Source: a virus
DNA: 44,620 bases
Direction: 5' to 3' (one strand)
IMG/VR virus record: IMGVR_UViG_3300044619_002245
Coordinates: 1-44,620 of that record
In this document: positions 26,526 through 33,622 of the stretch, in pieces
Layout of the letters: each line of letters begins with the position of its first letter
How positions within the stretch are numbered: the stretch's first letter is position 1
Notes under the pieces: model-generated
The model's database searches: none
Told to the model about the DNA's origin: nothing
Seen by the model: the letters and a program-made list of their open reading frames with translations, nothing else
Translations under genes and position numbers: made by a program

Positions 26526-28238
26526 TTACCACGTTGCGATGGCTGCGCGTTTCCATGTGTTTGCCGCCGTGCAGACGTAGATGTAGTCGGCGTCATAGCG
26601 GATATCGCCAGCCGTGCCTGTGGCTCCTGTCGTGGCGGGTGCTGTGCCTTGTGCGCGAAGCTGTGCGTCCATGACGCTGTAAGCCGAATCATCCGCGAGC
26701 CTAACTTGCAGTGCGGTGCTGCTACGTTTCAGCGCGGGGAAGCTGGTGGTGTCACCGCCGAAGTTAATCCTGTTGAAATCAGTCGTGTTGCTCTGAACGC
26801 GCAATATACCAGCACCAACACGATTAAGCTGTAAATCGCGTGTGCTGCTGTTTGTTGAGCCATCTGTCCATGCAACAAAGCGTCCGTTCGCAACTACAAC
26901 TCCAAGTCCGTTAAAAAGACCGCAATCGGATTGTGCCAACACTGCATTGGTTGCAGAAATGTTTCCAACTCCAGAGGAAATGGTGACTCTTGTCACCCCA
27001 TCCGTCTGGAACTCCAGCGCACGCGCCGTCCCGCCGCCCGATCCCTTCTCCGTGCCGATCTGGAGAATATTAGAACTCCACCGCAGGAACCCGCGCTCAA
27101 AATTCGATGCGTCCGTGTAGGTATTGTATATTCGGAAGGTTTGGGCTGCGGTTCCGTTGCGCTGGCCGAGGGTGTTCGCGGCATCGTCTCGTAGCAAAAT
27201 AAGGTCGCCAGCAGTAGTTCCGCTCGCAACGCCAAATTGAAGTGAACCAGAAATTCCTACAATGCTATCAAAGTTACACCCTACTCCACCACCAGTTCTG
27301 GTTCGTATATTCCACCCAAAACCAGAACCACCAACGCTTATGAGCGGAGCGGGAACGCTACCAGACGCATTTGCTGTAACTGTAAACCGATTGACGCCCC
27401 CTACTAATAGCTCAAGCAACCTGCTTGCCGATCCGCTTGTGGTGTTTGTTATATCAAGCCGCAAACCTGTAAACGTCGTCGCCGCATTATTCCAAGTCTG
27501 CGCCAAATCAAGCACAGGCGCACTCGCCGTGAGCGTGCCGTTGTTGGCCGTCAGGGTCGTGAATCTCCCCGTATTCGGAACCGAACTACCGATCGGATCA
27601 GGCGAAGCAAAGTTGGTCTTGTTGCCGAAATACGGAACCACTTTCCACCCCACCGTGGAACCAACATAGACCAGCGCGAAGGCGGCATCCTCGACATTGC
27701 AGTTCATATCCTCGGCCAAGGATTCGATGTTCGATCCGTTGCGGGCGATGGTGAGGTTGTTGGTGTCGAAGGTTCCCGCATAGTCGAGCACGGTGATCGT
27801 GTCGCCATTCGACGGGGTCGCGGGCAGGGTGAGCGTCCATGCTGCGCTGGTCGTGTCGGCGGCGACCTTTGCGCCATTGATGAGGGTCTGGGCCGTGGTG
27901 ACGACGGTGTAGTCGATCGGCTCGGCGGCGACATCGCTCGATCCCAAGGAAACATTCCCCGTCTGCCCATTGACCGAATTCACGGGGTAGTCGCCGCCGT
28001 ATTCCCAGTCGGTCGCCCGGACGCCGGTATTGTTCCTGCGAATCCAGATGCCTGCTTGTCGTCTGTTGACGAGCCAGACGCCGGTGGAACTTCTCACTAA
28101 GAAACTAGCCCCAACCGCCGGATCGCCGATCGTCTCAGGTAAGTCGGCAAAGGTCTCGACCTCGCCTTCAAAGACTACGGCACCGCTTGACCCCGTGATG
28201 TCGAGGTTTCCGGTAAAGGGGTTGAAGCTCCAAGCCAT
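26526..28238 (-). CDS. Tail fibre protein
   Basis: 570 residues. The N terminus MAWSFNPFTGNLDITGSSG is a common start of phage fibre/appendage proteins. Next come a collagen-like-free beta domain (FADLPETIGDPAVGASFLV, WLVNRRQAGIWIR), an NLTIARNGSNIES domain (about residues 155-215), a Thr/Asn-rich shaft and the FPALKRSSTALQVRLA module. The C terminus (GDIRYDADYIYVCTAANTWK) is the 'tip' seen in many phage fibres. It is coupled 1 nt after the preceding stop. Confidence 0.7.
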   Translation of the reverse strand: MAWSFNPFTGNLDITGSSGAVVFEGEVETFADLPETIGDPAVGASFLVRSSTGVWLVNRRQAGIWIRRNNTGVRATDWEYGGDYPVNSVNGQTGNVSLGSSDVAAEPIDYTVVTTAQTLINGAKVAADTTSAAWTLTLPATPSNGDTITVLDYAGTFDTNNLTIARNGSNIESLAEDMNCNVEDAAFALVYVGSTVGWKVVPYFGNKTNFASPDPIGSSVPNTGRFTTLTANNGTLTASAPVLDLAQTWNNAATTFTGLRLDITNTTSGSASRLLELLVGGVNRFTVTANASGSVPAPLISVGGSGFGWNIRTRTGGGVGCNFDSIVGISGSLQFGVASGTTAGDLILLRDDAANTLGQRNGTAAQTFRIYNTYTDASNFERGFLRWSSNILQIGTEKGSGGGTARALEFQTDGVTRVTISSGVGNISATNAVLAQSDCGLFNGLGVVVANGRFVAWTDGSTNSSTRDLQLNRVGAGILRVQSNTTDFNRINFGGDTTSFPALKRSSTALQVRLADDSAYSVMDAQLRAQGTAPATTGATGTAGDIRYDADYIYVCTAANTWKRAAIATW

Positions 28239-28239
28239 C

Positions 28240-28473
28240 TTAACTCTTTAGAACGCGGGTGAGATTGGTGCCGCTGTAGGAAAAGTTGCGGGTCTCGACG
28301 ACCGAGCCGTTGAGCTTATACTCGACCTTCGTCAGGTTGCTTCCGGCATAGGTCAGCGCAATGTCGTCCCAGGTCGGAGTATTCGAGTGCATGATGTCGT
28401 TGATCTTCTGCAACGACCGCTCGGTATAGTCCTCGCGCAGCGGGGTGTTTCCTTCTGGATAATAAGCGGGCAT
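28240..28473 (-). CDS. Small protein with RSLQKIN tag
   Basis: 77 residues. It begins MPAYYPEGNTPLREDYTERS and continues LQKIND. The 35502-36083 product has the same opening pattern (MPSYFPENNEP…DRSLQKIN), so the tag is shared. The rest is beta-like (LTKVEYKLNGSVVETRNFSY). The ATG directly abuts the junction element GTAATAACATG. Likely a virion protein with a common docking tag; inferred. Confidence 0.55.
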   Translation of the reverse strand: MPAYYPEGNTPLREDYTERSLQKINDIMHSNTPTWDDIALTYAGSNLTKVEYKLNGSVVETRNFSYSGTNLTRVLKS

Positions 28474-28477
28474 GTTA

Positions 28478-28690
28478 TTACTTAATACTCCGGTTCACGG
28501 ACCTCGGCAACACGGCCAGATTGCTGGAGTGGTTGCTCATTCCGTTTTTATGGTGCACGTCCTTGCCGTCGCCTTTGGAGACGCGGCCGGCCCGCTCCAT
28601 CTTGCGACGGGCGGCGTTACGCTGGGCACGACGCTTCTTCTGCTCGGGGGACGAGTGGTAAATGTATTCCTGGGCGTAGTCTCTTGGCAT
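28478..28690 (-). CDS. Small HNH-like protein
   Basis: 70 residues. A basic N-terminal helix (EQKKRRAQRNAARRKMERAG) is followed by DVHHKNG, N57-L58 and RSVNRSIK, the DxHHKxG…N…N layout of short HNH-type nucleases found beside portal/terminase genes. HNH proteins can assist terminase cleavage. The fold is only half-sized, so activity is uncertain. ATG start 3 nt after the portal stop; stop TAA is in a GTAATAA element. Confidence 0.65.
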   Translation of the reverse strand: MPRDYAQEYIYHSSPEQKKRRAQRNAARRKMERAGRVSKGDGKDVHHKNGMSNHSSNLAVLPRSVNRSIK

Positions 28691-28693
28691 AGG

Positions 28694-31006
28694 TCACATC
28701 GGTTGTGCCGGACCAATCTTCGCAGCGGTCTGGGCATCTTTGAGGGCGAGATCCTGCATGACCTTGGCCTGCTTGGTCTGCATGTCGACTTGGTGCTTCT
28801 CGATCTGCATCTGGAGCTTCGCTCTGCGTTCGGCCAAGTCGGCTTGGGCCTTCGGACTTAGCATCTGGGCATCGGCCAACTGACGCTCCATGTCGGCAAT
28901 CCTTGCTTGCTCGGCTTCGATCGCCCGGGCTTGCTCGGCCTCTTGGGCTTTGGCCTGCTGCTCGGCGGCGGCTTGCAACTCGTCGGCGAGTCGCTGACCG
29001 GAGGCATTCAACTGCTGGAACCTCTGACGCATGAGCCCGATCTGGTCTTGGCGGGCCACATCAGGAGCGAGCAACTGCAAGTGTTCGCCCAAGTGCGGCA
29101 ACATCGTCTGGTAAGCGGCGAGCGCGGCGGCAGGGTCGGCCTGACCTTGCGAGATCGCTTGGTCGAGACCATCGAGCGCCGTCAGGTGGCGGCTGGCGTG
29201 GATGAAGTGGTTCTCGCCGGAGGAGACGGGCAGCGCCGTGCCGGCCGACATCGTCGCATTCTCCAAGAGCGCGATCTTGTCGTCGATCGGTGTCCGCAAA
29301 GTCGTGGACGGCGACGGCAGATAGCGGTCGACCACTTCCTGCCCAAAGCGGGCGGCAATGCGGTCGCGCAAGAGATTGACCCGACCCATCTCATCCAAGG
29401 AACCGAAGATGGACATCGTCTCATCGATCGCCGCCGAGCGCATCCCAGGGCTTCCGTAACCAATGGCGCGAACGGGCTCGACCGTAGAGAAACGATGGAT
29501 CGCTTCGGTCGGCACTCCGCGGGCAATACAACGCTTCTTGAAGTCGACGGCGTCACGACCGCCGGGTTCATTAGCGGAATAATCACGCGACACTAAACGC
29601 CTGTATGCCTCACGAAGGAGACGTTTCCACGGGTGGTAGAATAGATTGATCGCTGCGGCCCCGAGCACGGCTTCTTGCTGGAGTTGCGCCCTGACCTCAT
29701 ACGCGGTGCGGGATTGGCCATCCGGCGTAACGGCACGCGATTGGTAACCGATCGTCCGGTTCTGCATGTTCATCGTCAGGTCGTTTAAGACCGGCATGAC
29801 ATTGCGGCTGTAATCGGGGATCGCCTTCTCGACGATCTTCAAGCCTGGAGGGAAGAGCGCGTAGGGGCCGTAGTAGGAAAGGGTCAGGTCTTCGAGGGCA
29901 CGGGAACCATTGTCGCCGGGCTGGACGATCAGGGCCGAGGAGAGCAACGCACCGTCGACCATCCCGCAGCGCAGACGATTCAAAAGCTGGATATGAGGAT
30001 AAACTTTATAGCCCAAACCTCTGATGCCGTGGTAGGTGCCGTTGCCGACGCCATAGCAAAAAGTAACGAAGCAATTCGTCGGGGCGGCGAAACGATTCGG
30101 GCGCTTGAAGAGGAAGTCCTCCTCCTTGGCGTTCTCGTCCGAGCCGATCGGATCCTTGAGAAACATGAGGTGGCTGACCTTGCCGTCAAACTCGCGCACC
30201 CACATGTGCACAACGTGGACTTTCTTGCCGCGGCTGTTGCCGTAAAGAAGGTCGTTATTTTTAAGTTCGACCTCCAGCTTCTCCCACTCGCCGGCCTCTT
30301 GGAACGAACTGTCGCGGCAAGCGCGGATCAACGCCTGCTTCACCATCTTGACGTTCCACCCCAGGTCTTTGGCCACGGCGGGGTCTTCGATGAATTTGTA
30401 AAGCTGGTGGGCTTGGTATTCGCGATCAACCGTGGCGACCTCGATCTCCCACTCGGAAGCGCGTGTTCCACGTGGCAACCGGAACTCGGAGAGCCCGGCC
30501 ACACGCCAACGCCAATCAACCTCGTCCTCAAAATAACAAACCCCGACGCCGTGCGAGACAAACTGGTCGGCAAGCATCTGGTGATTGAACTCGAACTCCT
30601 GCCACTCCTTCAGAGTCTTGGTGAACTCTTCGGCCAGGATGCGCTCCCACTCGGACTTCTGCTCTGGGCTTCCGTAATCAATGGAGATGCGGGCCAAGAC
30701 ATCAACGGACGAGGTGAGGTCGTAGTATCCGGCAAGGGCTTGTTCTTTCAGGGCGGCAGCTTCGCCGAAGTCGAGATTGGTGCGCTCGCCTTGCCCCATC
30801 TCGATCAGGTCTTGCTGATTGAAAGGAGCAGCACCATTGAACATCGCGTCGACCAGAGCGCGGTTTTTGCTGGAGCCTTGGTCGCTGTCCTTGATCGCTT
30901 TGTAGATGGAGCGGGCGCTGTTTACATTGTCCACGCGCATCTTGGGGGCGCGGCCGTTCTCTTCAAGGCCAAGGAGTTCGAGGGGGGCTAGTTCGGAATT
31001 TGTCAT
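28694..31006 (-). CDS. Portal protein
   Basis: 770 residues, acidic, with the length and mixed alpha/beta pattern of large podovirus portals (P22 is 725). The N-terminal half has SSVDVLARISIDYGSPEQKS and a VCYFEDEVDWRWRVA strand block. The C-terminal ~100 residues are a Gln/Ala coiled coil (AEQQAKAQEAEQARAIEAEQ and onward), as in portal barrels. It starts ATGA-coupled to the glycosyltransferase gene. It forms the DNA gate at the capsid vertex. Identification from size, order and composition. Confidence 0.7.
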   Translation of the reverse strand: MTNSELAPLELLGLEENGRAPKMRVDNVNSARSIYKAIKDSDQGSSKNRALVDAMFNGAAPFNQQDLIEMGQGERTNLDFGEAAALKEQALAGYYDLTSSVDVLARISIDYGSPEQKSEWERILAEEFTKTLKEWQEFEFNHQMLADQFVSHGVGVCYFEDEVDWRWRVAGLSEFRLPRGTRASEWEIEVATVDREYQAHQLYKFIEDPAVAKDLGWNVKMVKQALIRACRDSSFQEAGEWEKLEVELKNNDLLYGNSRGKKVHVVHMWVREFDGKVSHLMFLKDPIGSDENAKEEDFLFKRPNRFAAPTNCFVTFCYGVGNGTYHGIRGLGYKVYPHIQLLNRLRCGMVDGALLSSALIVQPGDNGSRALEDLTLSYYGPYALFPPGLKIVEKAIPDYSRNVMPVLNDLTMNMQNRTIGYQSRAVTPDGQSRTAYEVRAQLQQEAVLGAAAINLFYHPWKRLLREAYRRLVSRDYSANEPGGRDAVDFKKRCIARGVPTEAIHRFSTVEPVRAIGYGSPGMRSAAIDETMSIFGSLDEMGRVNLLRDRIAARFGQEVVDRYLPSPSTTLRTPIDDKIALLENATMSAGTALPVSSGENHFIHASRHLTALDGLDQAISQGQADPAAALAAYQTMLPHLGEHLQLLAPDVARQDQIGLMRQRFQQLNASGQRLADELQAAAEQQAKAQEAEQARAIEAEQARIADMERQLADAQMLSPKAQADLAERRAKLQMQIEKHQVDMQTKQAKVMQDLALKDAQTAAKIGPAQPM

Positions 31007-31758
31007 TTTTGCAGGGCTTCGATAAGTGAGCCGTCTTTACAACCGTGGACGACGGCGGCGTTGGTCGGCACAGGGCCGTAGACCGATTTGTCGTCGATCG
31101 GATCGCAGTAGATGCGGCCGTCTTCATCGATCTCGTAGTTCTTGGTGCGCCAGTTGTTGTGAATAAGTTTCGAGACCGCGGTGTTCGGGCGCATCTCGTG
31201 GCGGAGGTAAACGTCGAAGGGCTCGACGTTCGGGCCGTCGTCGGTGCGGACATAGCTCCACAAGAGCGAGCGGTTATGGAAATCGGCCGGATAAACACAG
31301 GTCCCGATGACATGCTCGCCGTCGACTTTGACGAATTCACCGGTCTTGCGATCCAGCATCCGGGTCACTTGGATGGCTCCGAGGAAGGGTTTTTGGGCTT
31401 GGTTGTATTCAGTCTCAACCGCATCAAGCCAATCCTCGCGGATCGGCGTGCAATCGGCCTCGAACCAATACCAAGTGTCCTTGTTCCCGCTGTGCTGGAG
31501 GTGGCGCACGGTCCGCGCCCAAAGATGGTTGGCACTCTGGGGCCAGCCGAGTTCACACTCGGAATCCGGGACAAAGAGGGCGGCTTCGGCGAAAAGCGGG
31601 GCCAACTGCTCTTTGAGCGCGGCGGCTTCGTCCTTCGTATTGTAGGCTCCGACCACCAGCAGCTTGTGCCGGCCGAGGTTACCCAAAAGGGCCATGTGCC
31701 CGGCCAGCTTGGTGGCGAGCTTGAGGTCGACTTGGGAAACGGGCAGGACGAGGAGCAT
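31003..31758 (-). CDS. GT-A type glycosyltransferase
   Basis: 251 residues, starting MLLVLPVSQVDLKLATKLAG at ATG 31758, 4 nt after a perfect GTAATAACCGCAT element; the longer ORF lacks support. Known GT-A features: N-terminal strand, then YWFEADCTPI (E100-A101-D102, DxD-like metal/nucleotide-sugar site) and a late FDVYLRHEM with VVHGCKDGSL. No membrane segment. It would transfer a sugar to a virion, host surface or DNA-base target; the acceptor cannot be read from sequence. TGA overlaps the portal ATG. Confidence 0.65.
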   Translation of the reverse strand: MLLVLPVSQVDLKLATKLAGHMALLGNLGRHKLLVVGAYNTKDEAAALKEQLAPLFAEAALFVPDSECELGWPQSANHLWARTVRHLQHSGNKDTWYWFEADCTPIREDWLDAVETEYNQAQKPFLGAIQVTRMLDRKTGEFVKVDGEHVIGTCVYPADFHNRSLLWSYVRTDDGPNVEPFDVYLRHEMRPNTAVSKLIHNNWRTKNYEIDEDGRIYCDPIDDKSVYGPVPTNAAVVHGCKDGSLIEALQK

Positions 31759-31771
31759 GTTTATGCGGTTA

Positions 31772-32164
31772 TTACTGTAACACAGAGTCGAGCAAATCCC
31801 AATTATCCGGCTGACGGTGCAGCCGCGGCGTGTAGTTAATTTTCTTCCTCTTCCTGATCTCGTCAAATCGCCAGAAGACAAATTTCTGCCGATCGGGTAA
31901 CCACGCGGCAAGAATCTGGAAGTCCCCGCGGGCATAAATCTTCTTGTTCTTCGAACCTCGGCTGGTGCTCACCCCGTAGGCATCGCGCCTTGGATAATAA
32001 GTCGCCGTCTTTATCTGAATACACGCCGGACGCTTCTTAGGGCGCAGGATCACGATGTCCGTGGCATGGGCATGTCCGATCGGCAGATAAACTTTGTAGC
32101 CGCGTCCGTCGGCTTCAAAAATAAATCTTACCTCGGCCGAGGTGCCTTTTTCGCAGTCAGTCAT
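31772..32164 (-). CDS. PD-(D/E)XK-superfamily nuclease with QxK active site
   Basis: 130 residues. E11 (KGTSAEVRF), D36 (HATDIVIL) and Q50-I-K52 (CIQIKTATYY) give a restriction-endonuclease fold with Gln in place of the usual acid, as reported for the I-Ssp6803I homing endonuclease family (recalled). It lies between two glycosyltransferases. ATG overlaps the upstream TGA (ATGA). It could be a homing-type nuclease, a resolvase or a DNA-modification partner. Fold is fairly sure, role is not. Confidence 0.6.
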   Translation of the reverse strand: MTDCEKGTSAEVRFIFEADGRGYKVYLPIGHAHATDIVILRPKKRPACIQIKTATYYPRRDAYGVSTSRGSKNKKIYARGDFQILAAWLPDRQKFVFWRFDEIRKRKKINYTPRLHRQPDNWDLLDSVLQ

Positions 32165-33135
32165 GCAGCAACGGCTTGGACCAACGGGGCCACTTTGCCG
32201 AAGATTTCAAAAGTCGAGTTGCGCCGGACGAGATGGGGAATGCGGAGCGCGTTCTGCCGATCGACCTCTTGCGCGGCTTCATCCTCGGAGAGGTAACGGT
32301 CGAGCTTGTAGAGGTGACGGGTCGCGAGTCGGTGGCTTTTGAACGTCGCCCGCTCTCCATTCCGGCGCGAGATCACTTGCCATCCGCCCGGTGGGAGCGC
32401 GTTACGATCGACATCCGGTGGAGGATGGAACGGCGGAATGTCGAAGTGGGATATCCCACCGTCGAAACAGTAAGTGCCGTCCTTGCGCGGGTAGAGACAG
32501 TCCGGCGTCCAAAGGCATGTCTCTTGGATGAAGGGCACCCCGAGGCCAATCGCCAGCGCCATAGGACTGGACTGGTTTCCGATGAAAAGATCGGCCCCCG
32601 CAATCAGTTTGGCCAGTTCGAGGTAATCGTGGGTGATCGCGTATTCCGCATGGACCTTGGTCACACGACGCAGTTCCTCGACTTCTTGCGGCATCCCGAC
32701 AAAGAGCATCTTCATGACGAGGGCCTCGCCGATTGTATCCCACCGAAAATACGGATTGTGGTAGCGCGGGCTGCGGTGACAGACGACCCGCCCCCGTGCC
32801 CGCGCCGAGGGGGAAACTTTGAGCCAAGGATCAGGCACCGCGTTCGCATTGACCCAATCGCTTTGCAGTTCCATCAAGCTGACCCCGTAGATCAGCCCAC
32901 CATTACGAAAGGTGGAGAAGTTGACGCAGTGCTCGTTGGCCGGCGCATCCCCGTGAATCACCTTGCCGACATAGTCCTGGGCTTCGAGGAGTGGACGCAA
33001 CACCGCCGCCCGCTGTTCGGTCATCTTCGCCGTCCAAGGCCGCGAGTTGAGATAAAGATCCCCGCGCCCGAGTTCCCTCATCGAGGGCAGCGCATAGAGG
33101 ACATCCCCCAAGTCTCCGGAGTGGAAATAGTTCAC
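32161..33135 (-). CDS. GT-B type glycosyltransferase, heptosyltransferase-like (GT9-like)
   Basis: About 324 residues. GTG at 33135, in a GTGA overlap with the upstream stop, is the likely start; a TTG at 33141 is also possible. N-terminal HSGDLGDVLYALPSMREL is the GDxxxxxP loop of GT9-like enzymes. AKLIAGADLFIGNQSSPMAL, then GLGVPFIQE, is the C-terminal nucleotide-sugar binding site. It transfers a sugar, possibly to host LPS or a virion protein. Inferred cassette partner of the GT-A enzyme 2 genes away. Confidence 0.65.
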   Translation of the reverse strand: MNYFHSGDLGDVLYALPSMRELGRGDLYLNSRPWTAKMTEQRAAVLRPLLEAQDYVGKVIHGDAPANEHCVNFSTFRNGGLIYGVSLMELQSDWVNANAVPDPWLKVSPSARARGRVVCHRSPRYHNPYFRWDTIGEALVMKMLFVGMPQEVEELRRVTKVHAEYAITHDYLELAKLIAGADLFIGNQSSPMALAIGLGVPFIQETCLWTPDCLYPRKDGTYCFDGGISHFDIPPFHPPPDVDRNALPPGGWQVISRRNGERATFKSHRLATRHLYKLDRYLSEDEAAQEVDRQNALRIPHLVRRNSTFEIFGKVAPLVQAVAA

Positions 33136-33317
33136 GACCAATCGTCGTTGGTTTCTTCGCGTGTTTCGGCCTCGTCCTCTTGGAACATGGTGTCCTCCTT
33201 CGAGAGCACCTCGGTCACCGCATCAACCGCCTGTAACCAGTCGGGAGCCGTCAGCGAAATCATCCGCAGCGGTGGTGCATTCTTGCGAAGCTCTTCGACT
33301 GTGACGCGATACGACAT
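33132..33317 (-). CDS. Small acidic protein
   Basis: 61 residues, ending in an acidic tail (EEDETREETNDDWS-like) after an amphipathic helix (APDWLQAVDAVTEVL). The ATG at 33317 follows the TATAATAACCGCACA variant of the junction element by only 2 nt. Its TGA overlaps the GTG of the GT-B gene. Function unknown. Confidence 0.5.
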   Translation of the reverse strand: MSYRVTVEELRKNAPPLRMISLTAPDWLQAVDAVTEVLSKEDTMFQEDEAETREETNDDWS

Positions 33318-33345
33318 TGTGCGGTTATTATACCGCGAGACTACT

Positions 33346-33621
33346 TTACAACCAAACGCGGCGTTGCTGCGTCGGCGTGACGCTGTAGTCCGCCGCCGGA
33401 TCGGGCCGGTCGTCGGTCACGCGGAGGTTGAGGTGCCAGCCGTCCAGCAGCGTGCTGACCGGATTCTCGGGGTCGGTCATGTCGGTGTCCACCAGCACAC
33501 CCACCGGATCGAGGGCGAAGCCGGTGCCGCTGGTCTTCCAGCCGTTCTCGGCATCATAGTATTCGGCCAGCGCGGTTTGCGCCGTGGCCTCGTCGGGGAA
33601 TTTGTAGAGAAAGTCCTTCAT
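33346..33621 (-). CDS. Small phage protein
   Basis: 91 residues, aromatic-rich, starting MKDFLYKFPDEATAQTALAE and ending TPTQQRRVWL. The TALAEYYD helix and W-rich C-terminal part suggest a small tail or fibre-associated protein. It begins 1 nt after the upstream stop, with no SD. Family not recognised. Confidence 0.45.
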   Translation of the reverse strand: MKDFLYKFPDEATAQTALAEYYDAENGWKTSGTGFALDPVGVLVDTDMTDPENPVSTLLDGWHLNLRVTDDRPDPAADYSVTPTQQRRVWL

Positions 33622-33622
33622 G

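Larger units (their letters stand above)
12421..31775 (-). repeat. Recurrent GTAATAACCGCAT junction element (dispersed)
   Basis: Minus-strand copies: 12421-12433, 21598-21610 and 31763-31775 exact; 17308-17320 (GTAATAACCGCGT), 24749-24761 (GTAATAACCACAT) and 23451-23463 (GTAATAACCCCGC) near-exact. Further variants at 33318-33332, 8671-8677 and 28474-28481, and plus-strand forms at about 40123-40136. Nearly all lie just after a stop codon, often with TAATAA as tandem stops, and 0-25 nt before the next ATG. The coordinate span covers the exact copies only. Confidence 0.7.

Noticed and set aside
31759-31935. N-terminal extension of the GT-A gene to 31935
   Set aside because: It would overlap the upstream nuclease gene heavily, while ATG 31758 follows the junction element and starts a good GT-A fold sequence.
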